From the NCBI RefSeq assembly GCF_001439845.1, contig NZ_JYLO01000006.1, positions 1 to 64,000 of the forward strand: a DNA stretch of 64,000 nucleotides, read 5' to 3'. Each line of letters opens with the position of its first letter. Position 1 is the stretch's first letter. The notes beneath the pieces are model-generated. The model was not told where the DNA came from and made no database searches. It was given only the letters and a program-made list of their open reading frames with translations. A program made the translations under genes and the position numbers. Below, piece by piece: positions 26,935 to 35,057 of this stretch. The stretch is from Pseudomonas lactis. Lineage in GTDB: Bacteria > Pseudomonadota > Gammaproteobacteria > Pseudomonadales > Pseudomonadaceae.

Positions 26935-28098
26935 TCAGCGGGTTTCGTTGAACAGTTCGCGACCGATCAACATCCGCCGAATCTCACTGGTGCCCGCACC
27001 AATTTCGTAGAGCTTGGCGTCACGCAGCAGGCGCCCGGCGGGGAATTCATTGATATAGCCATTGCCGCCCAGAATCTGGATCGCATCCAGGGCCATTTGC
27101 GTGGCGCGCTCGGCGCTGTAAAGAATCACGCCCGCGGCGTCCTTGCGCGTGGTCTCGCCGCGCTCGCATGCCTGGGCCACCGCGTAGAGGTAGGCACGGC
27201 TGGCGTTGAGTTGGGTGTACATATCGGCGACCTTGCCCTGGATCAGCTGGAACTCGCCGATGCTCTGGCCGAACTGCTTGCGGTCGTGGATGTAGGGCAC
27301 GATCAGGTCCATGCACGCCTGCATGATCCCGGTAGGCCCACCGGAGAGCACCACGCGTTCGTAGTCCAGGCCGCTCATCAACACTTTCACGCCGCCATTG
27401 AGCACGCCGAGGATGTTGTCTTCGGGTACCTCGACATCGTCAAAAAACAGCTCGCAGGTGTTGGAGCCGCGCATGCCCAGCTTGTCGAATTTGTTGCTGC
27501 GGCTGAAGCCTTTCCAGTCGCGCTCGACGATGAAGGCGGTGATGCCGTGGGGGCCTTTTTCCAGGTCGGTCTTGGCGTAGATCACATAGGTGTTGGCGTC
27601 CGGGCCGTTGGTGATCCAGGTCTTGCTGCCATTGAGTACGTAATGATCGCCGCGCTTGTCGGCGCGCAGTTTCATCGACACCACGTCAGAACCGGCATTC
27701 GGCTCGCTCATGGCCAGGGCGCCGATGTGTTCGCCGCTGATCAGCTTGGGCAGGTACTTGAGTTTTTGTGCGTGGTTGCCGTTGCGGTTGATCTGGTTGA
27801 CACACAGGTTGGAGTGCGCGCCGTAGGACAACGCCACCGAAGCCGAGCCGCGGCTGATTTCTTCCATGCTCACCACATGGGCCAGGTATCCCAGGCCAGC
27901 ACCGCCGTACTCCTCGGGCACGGTGATGCCCAGCAGGCCCATGTCCCCGAACTTGCGCCACAGGTCAGCGGGGAACAGGTTGTCGATGTCGATCTGGGCC
28001 GCGCGCGGTGCGATCTCCTTGGCCACGAAGGACTGCACCTGGTCGCGCAGCATGTCGATGGTCTCGCCGAGGGCGAAGTTCAGGGACGGGTAACTCAT
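26935..28098 (-). CDS. liuA: Isovaleryl-CoA dehydrogenase
   Basis: 387-residue FAD acyl-CoA dehydrogenase oxidising isovaleryl-CoA to 3-methylcrotonyl-CoA in leucine catabolism. Visible are [26 protein letters not shown] and the C-terminal [20 protein letters not shown] with [16 protein letters not shown] ending ([19 protein letters not shown]). The YERVVLSGG segment holds the catalytic Glu typical of isovaleryl-CoA dehydrogenases. Start 28098 has AAGGTG 7 nt upstream. First gene of liuABCD; LiuR-type boxes lie just upstream. Confidence 0.95.
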   Translation of the reverse strand: MSYPSLNFALGETIDMLRDQVQSFVAKEIAPRAAQIDIDNLFPADLWRKFGDMGLLGITVPEEYGGAGLGYLAHVVSMEEISRGSASVALSYGAHSNLCVNQINRNGNHAQKLKYLPKLISGEHIGALAMSEPNAGSDVVSMKLRADKRGDHYVLNGSKTWITNGPDANTYVIYAKTDLEKGPHGITAFIVERDWKGFSRSNKFDKLGMRGSNTCELFFDDVEVPEDNILGVLNGGVKVLMSGLDYERVVLSGGPTGIMQACMDLIVPYIHDRKQFGQSIGEFQLIQGKVADMYTQLNASRAYLYAVAQACERGETTRKDAAGVILYSAERATQMALDAIQILGGNGYINEFPAGRLLRDAKLYEIGAGTSEIRRMLIGRELFNETR

Positions 28099-28161
28099 GG
28101 ACAGGCACCTTAATGTGAGCTTTGTTGTTGTGTGGGCGGGGCGCGGGAGGAGGGCGCTCAC

Positions 28162-28221
28162 CTTTACGTTAACGTAAGCTTGCGTTACGACGCTGTCAAT
28201 CGTAGTTTACGTATACGTCAA
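28162..28221. promoter_or_regulatory. Two LiuR-like operators between liuA and acyl-CoA synthetase
   Basis: Box 1 is the perfect palindrome TTACGTTAACGTAA (28164-28177); box 2 is TTTACGTATACGTCAA (28206-28221). Both fit the TTGACGTNAACGTCAA-type motif known for the MerR-family regulator LiuR, and both resemble the box upstream of liuR itself. They sit in the divergent promoter region of liuA and the synthetase, so both directions may be LiuR-controlled. Confidence 0.75.
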
Positions 28222-28248
28222 CCTACAAAAAAGATAACAGGGGTCGTT

Positions 28249-29880
28249 ATGGATCAACCGCACCCGAGCTACAGTCGTGGCTCCCAGGACAAGACTTTGT
28301 TGGCCATGACCATTGGCCAGGCATTCGATCACACTGTCGCGCAATACCCAGATGGCGAAGCCTTGGTGGTGCGCCACCAGCAGCGGCGCTACACCTGGCG
28401 GCAACTGGCCGAGACGGTTGAGCTGCACGCCCGCGCATTCCTCGCCCTGGGTATGCAAACCGGCGACCGCCTGGGTATCTGGGCGCCTAACTGTGCCGAG
28501 TGGCTGATCTGCCAGGTGGCGAGCGCCAAGCTCGGGGTGATCCTGGTCAATATCAACCCGGCCTATCGCAGCAGCGAGTTGGATTACGTGCTCAAGCAGT
28601 CCGGCTGCCAATGGCTGGTGTGCGCCGGTTCGTTCAAGAGCTCCGATTATCACGCCATGCTCCAGGCGCTGAAACCCGAGCTGCGCGGCCTCATCAGCCT
28701 CGACCCCAGCCCGCCGCCGGAATTCATGCCCTGGTCGCAGTTGGCGGCCCTTGGCGCAGGCGTGTCGCCCGAGCAACTGCACAGCCGCCAGGCCAGCCTG
28801 CATTTCGATCAACCTGTGAATATCCAGTACACCTCCGGCACCACCGGCTTCCCCAAGGGCGCTACCCTCAGTCACCACAACATCCTCAATAACGGTTACA
28901 TGGTCGGTGAAAGCCTGGGCCTGACGGCAGGGGACCGCCTGGTGATCCCAGTGCCGCTGTACCACTGCTTCGGCATGGTCATGGGCAATCTCGGTTGTAT
29001 CACCCACGGCACCACCATGATCTACCCCAATGACGGCTTCGACCCGTTGCTGACGCTGAGCGCCGTCGCCGAAGAACAAGCCACCGGCTTATATGGCGTG
29101 CCGACTATGTTTATCGCGCTGCTCGATCACCCACGCCGGGCCGAGTTCGAGGTGTCCAGCCTGCGCACCGGGATCATGGCCGGGGCGACATGCCCGATCG
29201 AGGTGATGCGTCGGGTCATCCATGAGTTGCACATGAAGGAGGTGCAGATTGCCTATGGCATGACCGAAACCAGCCCGGTGTCGCTGCAGACCGGCGCGGA
29301 TGACGATATAGAACGGCGTGTCACCACGGTGGGCCGCACCCAACCGCAACTGGAAACCAAGATTGTCGACGAGGCCGGTAACACCATGGCCCGTGGCGTG
29401 ATCGGTGAACTGTGCACCCGGGGCTACAGCGTGATGCTGGGTTACTGGAACAACCCTGAAGGCACCCGTGAGGCCATCGACGATGCCGGCTGGATGCACA
29501 CCGGTGACCTGGCGACCATGGATGAGGAGGGTTACGTGTGCATTGCCGGGCGTAACAAGGACATGATTATTCGCGGGGGCGAGAACGTGTACCCGCGTGA
29601 GCTGGAGGAGTTTTTCTTTACCCATCCGGCGGTGGCGGATGTGCAGATCATTGGCATTCCGGATGAGCGTTATGGTGAAGAGATTGTTGCCTGGATCAAG
29701 TTTCATCCCGGTCAGGTGGCCAACGAGCTGGAGTTGTTGAGCTGGTGCAAGGGCCGTATCGCCCATTTCAAGACGCCCAGGTATTTCAAGTTCGTGGATG
29801 AGTTTCCGATGACGGTGACGGGCAAGATTCAGAAGTTCCGGATGCGTGAGATTTCCATCCAGGAGCTGCAAGCGCGCTGA
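28249..29880 (+). CDS. Acyl-CoA synthetase (AMP-forming), liu-linked
   Basis: 543-residue AMP-binding ligase. The P-loop is [11 protein letters not shown], followed by [35 protein letters not shown] and the C-terminal catalytic lysine in TVTGKIQKF. It activates a carboxylic acid with ATP and CoA. Position opposite liuA, behind LiuR-like boxes, suggests a short branched or isoprenoid acid such as isovalerate, but the chain length cannot be read from sequence. Start 28249 chosen from the conserved N-terminus. Confidence 0.9.
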   Translation: MDQPHPSYSRGSQDKTLLAMTIGQAFDHTVAQYPDGEALVVRHQQRRYTWRQLAETVELHARAFLALGMQTGDRLGIWAPNCAEWLICQVASAKLGVILVNINPAYRSSELDYVLKQSGCQWLVCAGSFKSSDYHAMLQALKPELRGLISLDPSPPPEFMPWSQLAALGAGVSPEQLHSRQASLHFDQPVNIQYTSGTTGFPKGATLSHHNILNNGYMVGESLGLTAGDRLVIPVPLYHCFGMVMGNLGCITHGTTMIYPNDGFDPLLTLSAVAEEQATGLYGVPTMFIALLDHPRRAEFEVSSLRTGIMAGATCPIEVMRRVIHELHMKEVQIAYGMTETSPVSLQTGADDDIERRVTTVGRTQPQLETKIVDEAGNTMARGVIGELCTRGYSVMLGYWNNPEGTREAIDDAGWMHTGDLATMDEEGYVCIAGRNKDMIIRGGENVYPRELEEFFFTHPAVADVQIIGIPDERYGEEIVAWIKFHPGQVANELELLSWCKGRIAHFKTPRYFKFVDEFPMTVTGKIQKFRMREISIQELQAR

Positions 29881-29917
29881 CAACTTCAGCCCCCTGGGGG
29901 ACCTGCGCATGTCTACC

Positions 29918-30050
29918 TGACCCCGCGCGATTCAACTGTGGGAGCTGGCTTGCCTGCGATGACGGCCTGCCAGCCGACACCTCTCTACCTGACACCCCAC
30001 AATCTAACTGTGGGAGCGGGCTTGCTCGCGAAGGCGGCCTGACAGTCAAC
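29918..30050 (+). repeat. Tandem REP-unit array
   Basis: Two direct copies of a roughly 70-75 bp unit: TCTACCTGAC, a spacer ending AACTG, TGGGAGC(T/G)GGCTTGC, then GGCCTG and a CAG-containing tail. Related arrays occur at 32398-32575 (inverted) and 61518-61710. The second unit runs into the long repeat A described separately. Confidence 0.7.
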
Positions 30051-30403
30051 ACAGTTGGATTGTGTACATATCCATTGCTGCGGTAACGGCCGCTTAGGGT
30101 TCCGCTCTGACAGCGGGTCACTTTTGGAAAAGAGCCCGGAATGCCGGCCCAGCCAAAAGTAACCAAAAGGGCTCTTGCCCCACCACTCGGCACCTCGCTT
30201 AGGCTCGGTGTGCCCGAACACAGGCTTGAATCCGTGGGCCGCCGCCACGCGCCATCCATGGCGCGGGGCGGCTAACCCGGCGTCCTGCCGGGTTACCCAC
30301 GAATTCAAGCTTGCGTTCGGCCAGCGTGGTTTAACGGGGCGCCTGAAATCAAGATCACAAGCAGATCAAGAGCGGCTCGCTTCGCATCGTGGTTACCATT
30401 GAG
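29971..30403 (+). repeat. Long dispersed repeat, copy A, with branched inverted-repeat core
   Basis: About 430 bp shared, with differences, with 61628-62037 in the same orientation. The core has 25-nt arms at 30214-30238 and 30296-30320 (two mismatches and a G-U) enclosing hairpin CCGCC..CGCGCCA/TGGCGCGGGGCGG (30239-30271) and hairpin CCCGGC/GCCGGG (30276-30292). Copy A carries extra bases around 30122-30170 relative to copy B. An antisense reading frame starting MNSWVTRQDAGLAAP is open in both copies, but the palindromic make-up argues against a real protein. The repeat fills the gap between the synthetase gene and the CrcY-type RNA 3' end. Confidence 0.85.
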
Positions 30404-30484
30404 AGCTGCAGGGTTGTATAGATACCTATGGCCAGCTCCCACACTGAACTGTGCTGTGCCACCCAAATCGTGAAACCCAGAAAG

Positions 30485-30856
30485 CACAAAGGGGACCCGA
30501 AGGTCCCCTTTAATTTGTCGTTGCGTGCTCTTTTCTTATTATTGAGGGGCGGCCTGTTGTTGTTTTTGGTAGCCGTGGCCCGTACCGCTTTTTTTGGCGA
30601 CCCCCATCCGGGGTCAAGAGCAAACGTATTTTTTTGAACGCTGACCTGCTTCTTCGTAAACGATCCAACCAGTGGGTAGCTACCTGAGGTAGTTTTATTT
30701 TTCTCTATCCGGTTGCGGGTTGCGGCATGCCGTACCCTGGGAAGCACATCTTCTCCAAAAAAATCTGTTAGCTGCGTCTCTGCCGTGTTGTTTTTGTTAT
30801 GTCAGAGTCGTTTCGTCTTATTTTTATTAGGTTTGGCGCTTTTTATTCTTGTTATG
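30485..30856 (-). ncRNA. crcY: CrcY/CrcZ-type small RNA (Hfq/Crc sponge)
   Basis: About 370 nt on the minus strand in an AT-rich interval with no credible gene. It contains at least six A-rich CA motifs of the AANAANAA type (for example AACAAGAATAAAAA, AACAAAAACAACA, AAAAACAACAACA, AATAATAAGAAAA), spaced along the RNA. It ends in the stem GGGGACC-TTCG-GGTCCCC (30491-30508). A sigma-54 promoter lies directly upstream. These are the defining traits of CrcZ/CrcY RNAs that titrate Hfq-Crc and relieve carbon catabolite repression. Absence of cbrB beside it and presence of the HMG-CoA lyase gene favour CrcY. I recall P. putida crcY lying beside mvaB, which matches, but could not check. Confidence 0.85.
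30491..30511 (-). terminator. Intrinsic terminator of the CrcY-type RNA
   Basis: A GGGGACC/GGTCCCC stem with a UUCG-type tetraloop on the transcribed minus strand, flanked by A3/T3 and followed by TTTGTGCTTT. This gives a compact, stable 3' end. Confidence 0.8.
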
Positions 30857-30867
30857 CAATAGAGATA

Positions 30868-30882
30868 GCAGAACGCGTGCCA
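30868..30882 (-). promoter_or_regulatory. Sigma-54 (-24/-12) promoter of the CrcY-type RNA
   Basis: Minus-strand TTGGCACGCGTTCTGCT has GG at 30881-30880 and GC at 30869-30868, the required GG-N10-GC spacing, and matches TGGCAC-N5-TTGC closely. It predicts a start near 30856 and dependence on an enhancer-binding activator, by analogy CbrB. Confidence 0.82.
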
Positions 30883-30965
30883 ACTTTTTAAAAGCCTTTA
30901 AAATCAATGGTTTGGTTTTTTGGCCCGCTTTATCTTGCCGTGTGTGCGGCGGATTTTGTTCCCGC

Positions 30966-31027
30966 GTTACCCGTTACGCCGGCGTGCGGTAACACATTGT
31001 CACAGCTGTGCTACTCACCCGGCGTTA
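30966..31027. promoter_or_regulatory. Candidate CbrB enhancer sites (GTTAC/GTAAC cluster)
   Basis: GTTAC at 30966-30970, 30973-30977 and 31023-31027, and its inverse GTAAC at 30989-30993, lie 85-160 bp upstream of the sigma-54 promoter. GTTAC-type half-sites have been reported for CbrB, so this is the expected activator position. The outermost site falls within the 3' end of liuE. Confidence 0.6.
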
Positions 31028-31914
31028 CGCACCTTCGCCACACGCGACCCTGTAGGCCGTCCCAGCACCTGGCTGATCTGCTGGCCGGCGCCAATCAAGC
31101 ACTCCAGGTCGATGCCCGTGTGGATACCCAGGCCGTTGAGCAGGTACAGCACGTCCTCGGTGGCGACGTTACCGCTGGCGCCTTTGGCGTAAGGGCAGCC
31201 GCCCAGGCCGGCGATGGAGCTGTCGAACACCGTGATGCCCTCCAGCAGGCTGGCATAGATGTTGGCGATGGCCTGGCCGTAGGTGTCGTGGAAATGCCCG
31301 GCCAGCTTGTCCCTTGGCACCTGTGCGCCGACCACTTCGAACAGGCGCCGGGTAGCGCCCGCGGTGCCGGTGCCGATGGTGTCGCCCAGGGAGACTTCAT
31401 AACAGCCCATGGCATACAGCTCGCGAGCGACCGCCGCCACTTGCTCCGGGGCGATCACGCCTTCATAGGGGCAACCCAGCACACAGGACACATAACCGCG
31501 CACGCTCACGCCGTGCTGCTTGGCCGAGGCCATGATCGGCGCGAAGCGCTCCAGGCTTTCGCTGATGGAGCAATTGATATTGCGCTGGGAAAACGCCTCG
31601 GAGGCCGCCGCAAACACCGCGACTTCCTTGACCCCGGCTGCCAGCGCATCCTCGAAGCCGCGCATGTTCGGTGCCAGGGCGCCATAGGTCACACCGGGCT
31701 TGCGCTGGATCTGCGCAAAGACCTCGGCGGAGCCGGCCATTTGCGGCACCCACTTGGGTGAGACAAAACTGCCGACTTCGATGTAGCTCAAACCGGCGGC
31801 GCTCAGGGCGTCTACCAGTTGGACCTTATCCGCCACGCTGATGGGCTGGGCTTCGTTCTGCAAACCGTCGCGCGGGCCGACTTCAACCAGGCGTACGTGG
31901 GAGGGGAGGGACAT
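31015..31914 (-). CDS. liuE: Hydroxymethylglutaryl-CoA lyase
   Basis: 299 residues. TIM-barrel HMG-CoA lyase features are RLVEVGPRDGLQNEAQPIS at the N-terminus, SFVSPKWVPQM, and the signature GGCPYAKGASGNVATEDVLYLL with the catalytic loop cysteine. It splits HMG-CoA into acetoacetate and acetyl-CoA, the last liu step. AGAAGG precedes the ATG. It follows liuR by 16 bp and points toward the CrcY-type RNA, so liuR-liuE is a small operon separate from liuABCD. Also called mvaB/hmgL. Confidence 0.95.
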   Translation of the reverse strand: MSLPSHVRLVEVGPRDGLQNEAQPISVADKVQLVDALSAAGLSYIEVGSFVSPKWVPQMAGSAEVFAQIQRKPGVTYGALAPNMRGFEDALAAGVKEVAVFAAASEAFSQRNINCSISESLERFAPIMASAKQHGVSVRGYVSCVLGCPYEGVIAPEQVAAVARELYAMGCYEVSLGDTIGTGTAGATRRLFEVVGAQVPRDKLAGHFHDTYGQAIANIYASLLEGITVFDSSIAGLGGCPYAKGASGNVATEDVLYLLNGLGIHTGIDLECLIGAGQQISQVLGRPTGSRVAKVRNAG

Positions 31915-31930
31915 GGCAGTTACCTTCTGG

Positions 31931-32323
31931 TCAATGGCCGGCTTGGCTGATGGTCTGCGCCAGGGCCTGGGTGCAACGCTCTTCAGCGGTGTCCAGTTCC
32001 AGCTTCATCTGTTCGATATCCAGCAGTTGCTGTTCCAACTGCTCACGGCGTTCGGCGATCTTGGCCAGCATGCTGTTGAGTTGGATCTGGTTGCCGCCGG
32101 TGGGGTCGTAGAGTTCGATCAGCTCGCGGCATTCGGCCAGGGAGAAGCCGATGCGCTTGCCACGCAGGATCAGCTTGAGGCTGACCTTGTCGCGCGCCGA
32201 GTAGATGCGCTCCTGGCCCCGACGCTCCGGGGCCAGCAGGCCTTGTTCTTCATAGAAACGAATGGCGCGAGTGGTGATGTCGAGCTCGCGGGCGAGGTCG
32301 GAGATGCTGTAGGTGGTGCTCAT
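31931..32323 (-). CDS. liuR: MerR-family regulator LiuR
   Basis: 130 residues from ATG 32323; a TTG four codons earlier is possible. The MerR-type HTH (YSISDLARELDITTRAIRFYEEQGLL) is followed by a coiled-coil dimerisation helix rich in E/Q/L. No metal-binding cysteine set is present, as for LiuR. It controls leucine/isovalerate catabolism through TTGACGTAAACGTCAA-like operators, of which one lies 42 bp upstream and two lie between liuA and the synthetase. Confidence 0.92.
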   Translation of the reverse strand: MSTTYSISDLARELDITTRAIRFYEEQGLLAPERRGQERIYSARDKVSLKLILRGKRIGFSLAECRELIELYDPTGGNQIQLNSMLAKIAERREQLEQQLLDIEQMKLELDTAEERCTQALAQTISQAGH

Positions 32324-32364
32324 GGCAGTGCTCAAGAAAGTCTTGGCGCTAAGCTAATTGCAGG

Positions 32365-32380
32365 TTGACGTAAACGTCAA
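32365..32380. promoter_or_regulatory. LiuR operator upstream of liuR
   Basis: TTGACGTAAACGTCAA is a near-perfect palindrome, 42 bp before the liuR ATG, and matches the two boxes at 28162-28221. It indicates autoregulation of liuR-liuE. Confidence 0.8.
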
Positions 32381-32397
32381 GGGCCACTGCGCAACCC

Positions 32398-32575
32398 ATC
32401 GGGAGCAAGCCCGCTCCCACAGTTTGATTGCGGGGTATCAGGTAGAGACGTGTCGGCTGGCAGGCCGTCATCGCAGGCAAGCCAGCTCCCACATTTGGAT
32501 CACGGTGCGTCAGTTAGATCAGCGTCGGCTGGCAGGCCGTCACGGGAGCAAGCTCCCTCGCCACAGGTTCGCCGT
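32398..32575 (-). repeat. Tandem REP-unit array (inverse orientation)
   Basis: Three degenerate REP units in a row with GGGAGCAAGCCCGCTCCCAC, AAGCCAGCTCCCAC and GGGAGCAAGCTCCCTCGCC, each joined by GTCGGCTGGCAGGCCGTCA-like spacers. Together with the LiuR box it fills the 300-bp gap between liuR and the next LysR gene; no gene is seen in it. Confidence 0.7.
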
Positions 32576-32627
32576 CATACCGAAGTTGTGTAGATACCTA
32601 TGCGCTCACAGGGGTAGCCCTTCAACT

Positions 32628-33563
32628 TCAAGCCTGTTGTTTATCCAACTTCTTTTCCTGGGCCGTCACCTGCTGGCACAACTCGATCATCTGTTCACGC
32701 ATCCAGCGGTTTGCCGGGTCCTGGTCGGTGCTTTCGTGCCAGTACAAATGGGTTTCCACCGGCGGCACGTTGTTGACCGGCAGATTGAACCAGTGCAGTT
32801 CATGACGGCGGGCGAAACGCTCGGGCACGGTCATCACCATGTCGGTCTGTTGCAGCACCTGGGAGGCCATCAGGTAATGCTGGGAACGCAGGGCGATCTT
32901 GCGCTGGATGCCCATTTTGCCCAGGGCGAGGTCCACGTAACCCAAACCGTTGCGGCGGCTGGAGATATGGATATGGGTCAGTGACAGGTAATCATCCAGC
33001 GTGAATTTGTCCTTGCCCGCCATCGGGTGGCCCTTGCGCATGGCGCACACGTAGCGGTCTTCCATCAGCTTGACGTGACGCACCTGCGGGTCGGTGTTGA
33101 GCGGCGCATCCACGGCAAAATCCAGGCGCCCGGCGGCCAGTTCCTTGGTGGTTTCGCGGCGTTTGGACAGGAAACTCTCGATCACCACGGTCGGCGCCAG
33201 GCGGCGCAGGCGCTGGAACAGCGGCGGCAGGATCACGGCTTCGGTCAGGTCGGTCATGCTGATGCGGTAGGTCTTGGCCGCCTGCTGTGGGTTGAAAATT
33301 CTGCTTTCCTGCACCGACACCCGCAGCAACGACAACGCATTGCGCACCGGGCCGATGATGTTCTGCGCCATGGGCGTGGGTACCATGCCTTGGGCGGTGC
33401 GCACGAACAGCGGGTCGTTGAAGGTCTCGCGCAACCGTGCCAGGGCGTTGGACACCGCCGGCTGGGTGATGCCGACGATCTGCCCGGCGCGGGTCAGGTT
33501 GGCTTCGGTGTAGATCGCATCAAAGACGATGAAGAGGTTGAGATCGACCTTGCTCAGATTCAT
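32628..33563 (-). CDS. LysR-type regulator (NodD/LeuO-like subgroup)
   Basis: 311 residues. The N-terminal pattern VDLNLFIVFDAIYTEANLTRA..GITQPAVSNALARLR is that of the NahR/NodD/LeuO-like LysR branch, followed by an effector domain ending around residue 295. It is divergent from the acyl-CoA dehydrogenase at 33715 across 151 bp, so regulation of that gene and of itself is inferred. Inducer unknown. Confidence 0.9.
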   Translation of the reverse strand: MNLSKVDLNLFIVFDAIYTEANLTRAGQIVGITQPAVSNALARLRETFNDPLFVRTAQGMVPTPMAQNIIGPVRNALSLLRVSVQESRIFNPQQAAKTYRISMTDLTEAVILPPLFQRLRRLAPTVVIESFLSKRRETTKELAAGRLDFAVDAPLNTDPQVRHVKLMEDRYVCAMRKGHPMAGKDKFTLDDYLSLTHIHISSRRNGLGYVDLALGKMGIQRKIALRSQHYLMASQVLQQTDMVMTVPERFARRHELHWFNLPVNNVPPVETHLYWHESTDQDPANRWMREQMIELCQQVTAQEKKLDKQQA

Positions 33564-33714
33564 TTCGTTGCGCTCTTATTGTGAGGTGCCCATGCGCCGA
33601 TCATATATCGGTGATGAATGTTAATACACGCCGAGAATAGGCTAGGTAAATTATCAGCGCTGTTCTAGCATCGAATGCATGACCTAAACAACCTCTCAGA
33701 GAAGGGAGCCGCTC

Positions 33715-34944
33715 ATGGATTTCGCCTATTCGCCCAAGGTTCAGGAACTGCGTGAACGCGTCACTGCGTTCATGGACACTTATGTCTACCCGGCCGAACC
33801 GGTGTTCGAACGCCAAGTCAGCGAAGGTGATCGCTGGCAGCCCACGGCAATCATGGAAGAACTCAAGGCCAAGGCGAAGGCCGAGGGCTTGTGGAACCTG
33901 TTCCTGCCGGAATCCGAACTGGGCGCCGGCCTGAGCAACCTGGAATACGCACCCTTGGCGGAAATCATGGGCCGCTCGTTGCTGGGCCCGGAGCCATTCA
34001 ACTGCTCCGCTCCCGACACCGGCAATATGGAAGTGCTGGTGCGCTACGCCAACGAAGAACAGAAGCAGCGTTGGCTCGAACCCTTGCTGCGCGGCGAGAT
34101 TCGCTCGGCTTTTGCCATGACCGAACCGGACGTGGCGTCCTCGGACGCCACCAACATGGCCGCCCGCGCCGAACGCCAGGGCGACGAGTGGGTGATCAAC
34201 GGCAAGAAATGGTGGACTTCTGGCGCCTGCGACCCGCGTTGCAAGATCCTGATCTTCATGGGCCTGAGCAACCCCGATGCACCGCGCCATCAGCAGCACT
34301 CGATGATCCTGGTGCCGGTCGATACCCCAGGCGTGAAAATCCTGCGACCGCTGCCGGTATTCGGTTACGACGATGCGCCTCACGGCCATGCCGAAGTGCT
34401 GTTCGACAATGTGCGCGTACCCTATGAAAACGTATTGCTGGGCGAAGGCCGTGGCTTCGAGATCGCCCAGGGCCGCCTTGGCCCTGGCCGTATCCACCAC
34501 TGCATGCGTTCGGTCGGCATGGCCGAACGGGCATTGGAATTGATGTGCAAACGCTCGGTCAGCCGCACCGCATTCGGCAAGCCCTTGGCGCGGTTGGGGG
34601 GCAATATCGACAAGATCGCCGACTCGCGCATGGAAATTGACATGGCCCGCCTGCTGACCTTGAAAGCGGCGTACATGATGGACACCGTGGGCAACAAAGT
34701 GGCGAAAAGCGAAATTGCCCAGATCAAGGTGGTGGCGCCGAATGTGGCCTTGAAGGTTATCGACCGCGCAATCCAGATGCACGGCGGCGCCGGGGTCTCC
34801 AACGACTTCCCGCTGGCCTATATGTACGCCATGCAACGCACCCTGCGCCTGGCCGACGGCCCGGACGAAGTACACCGCGCGGCGATTGGCAAGTTTGAGA
34901 TCGGCAAGTATGTGCCGCGGGAATTGATGCGCGGCGGGCAGTAA
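33715..34944 (+). CDS. Acyl-CoA dehydrogenase (ACAD10/11-like)
   Basis: 409 residues of the acyl-CoA dehydrogenase superfamily: [16 protein letters not shown] (flavin and substrate contacts), [13 protein letters not shown], a long insertion [13 protein letters not shown], and C-terminal [19 protein letters not shown]. The size and motifs resemble the ACAD10/11-type enzymes that often act on medium/long or 4-hydroxy acyl-CoAs. GGGAG precedes the ATG. No hydratase or ligase is adjacent, so the substrate is open; it is probably controlled by the divergent LysR. Confidence 0.88.
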   Translation: MDFAYSPKVQELRERVTAFMDTYVYPAEPVFERQVSEGDRWQPTAIMEELKAKAKAEGLWNLFLPESELGAGLSNLEYAPLAEIMGRSLLGPEPFNCSAPDTGNMEVLVRYANEEQKQRWLEPLLRGEIRSAFAMTEPDVASSDATNMAARAERQGDEWVINGKKWWTSGACDPRCKILIFMGLSNPDAPRHQQHSMILVPVDTPGVKILRPLPVFGYDDAPHGHAEVLFDNVRVPYENVLLGEGRGFEIAQGRLGPGRIHHCMRSVGMAERALELMCKRSVSRTAFGKPLARLGGNIDKIADSRMEIDMARLLTLKAAYMMDTVGNKVAKSEIAQIKVVAPNVALKVIDRAIQMHGGAGVSNDFPLAYMYAMQRTLRLADGPDEVHRAAIGKFEIGKYVPRELMRGGQ

Positions 34945-34977
34945 CACCGCGTCGCCTGTATTCGCGAGCAAGCCCGC

Positions 34978-35051
34978 TTGACGCTCTGCGTCACCCTTTC
35001 AAGAGCGGACGCGGAGCGTCCAGAGCGGCATTCCCACGCGGAGCGTGGGAA
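34978..35051. repeat. Three small hairpins with a shared GCG-GA-GCG core
   Basis: Successive perfect hairpins TGACGCTCTGCGTCA (34979-34993), GGACGCGGAGCGTCC (35007-35021) and TTCCCACGCGGAGCGTGGGAA (35031-35051), differing in outer stem but sharing ACGC-NNN-GCGT. They lie between convergent genes and form a non-REP short palindrome family. Confidence 0.75.
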
Positions 35052-35057
35052 CGATCC

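Noticed and set aside
29985..30308. Reading frame starting MNSWVTRQDAGLAAP in repeat A, also present in repeat B (61421-61942)
   Set aside because: Open in both copies but it lies entirely over nested palindromes, has no ribosome site and diverges by blocks rather than by codon; it is better explained as a by-product of the repeat.
30355..30747. Frames of 69 and 130 codons on both strands near 30.4-30.7 kb
   Set aside because: They coincide with the CrcY-type RNA; composition (poly-Lys/Asn from A-rich CA motifs) and lack of ribosome sites argue against proteins.
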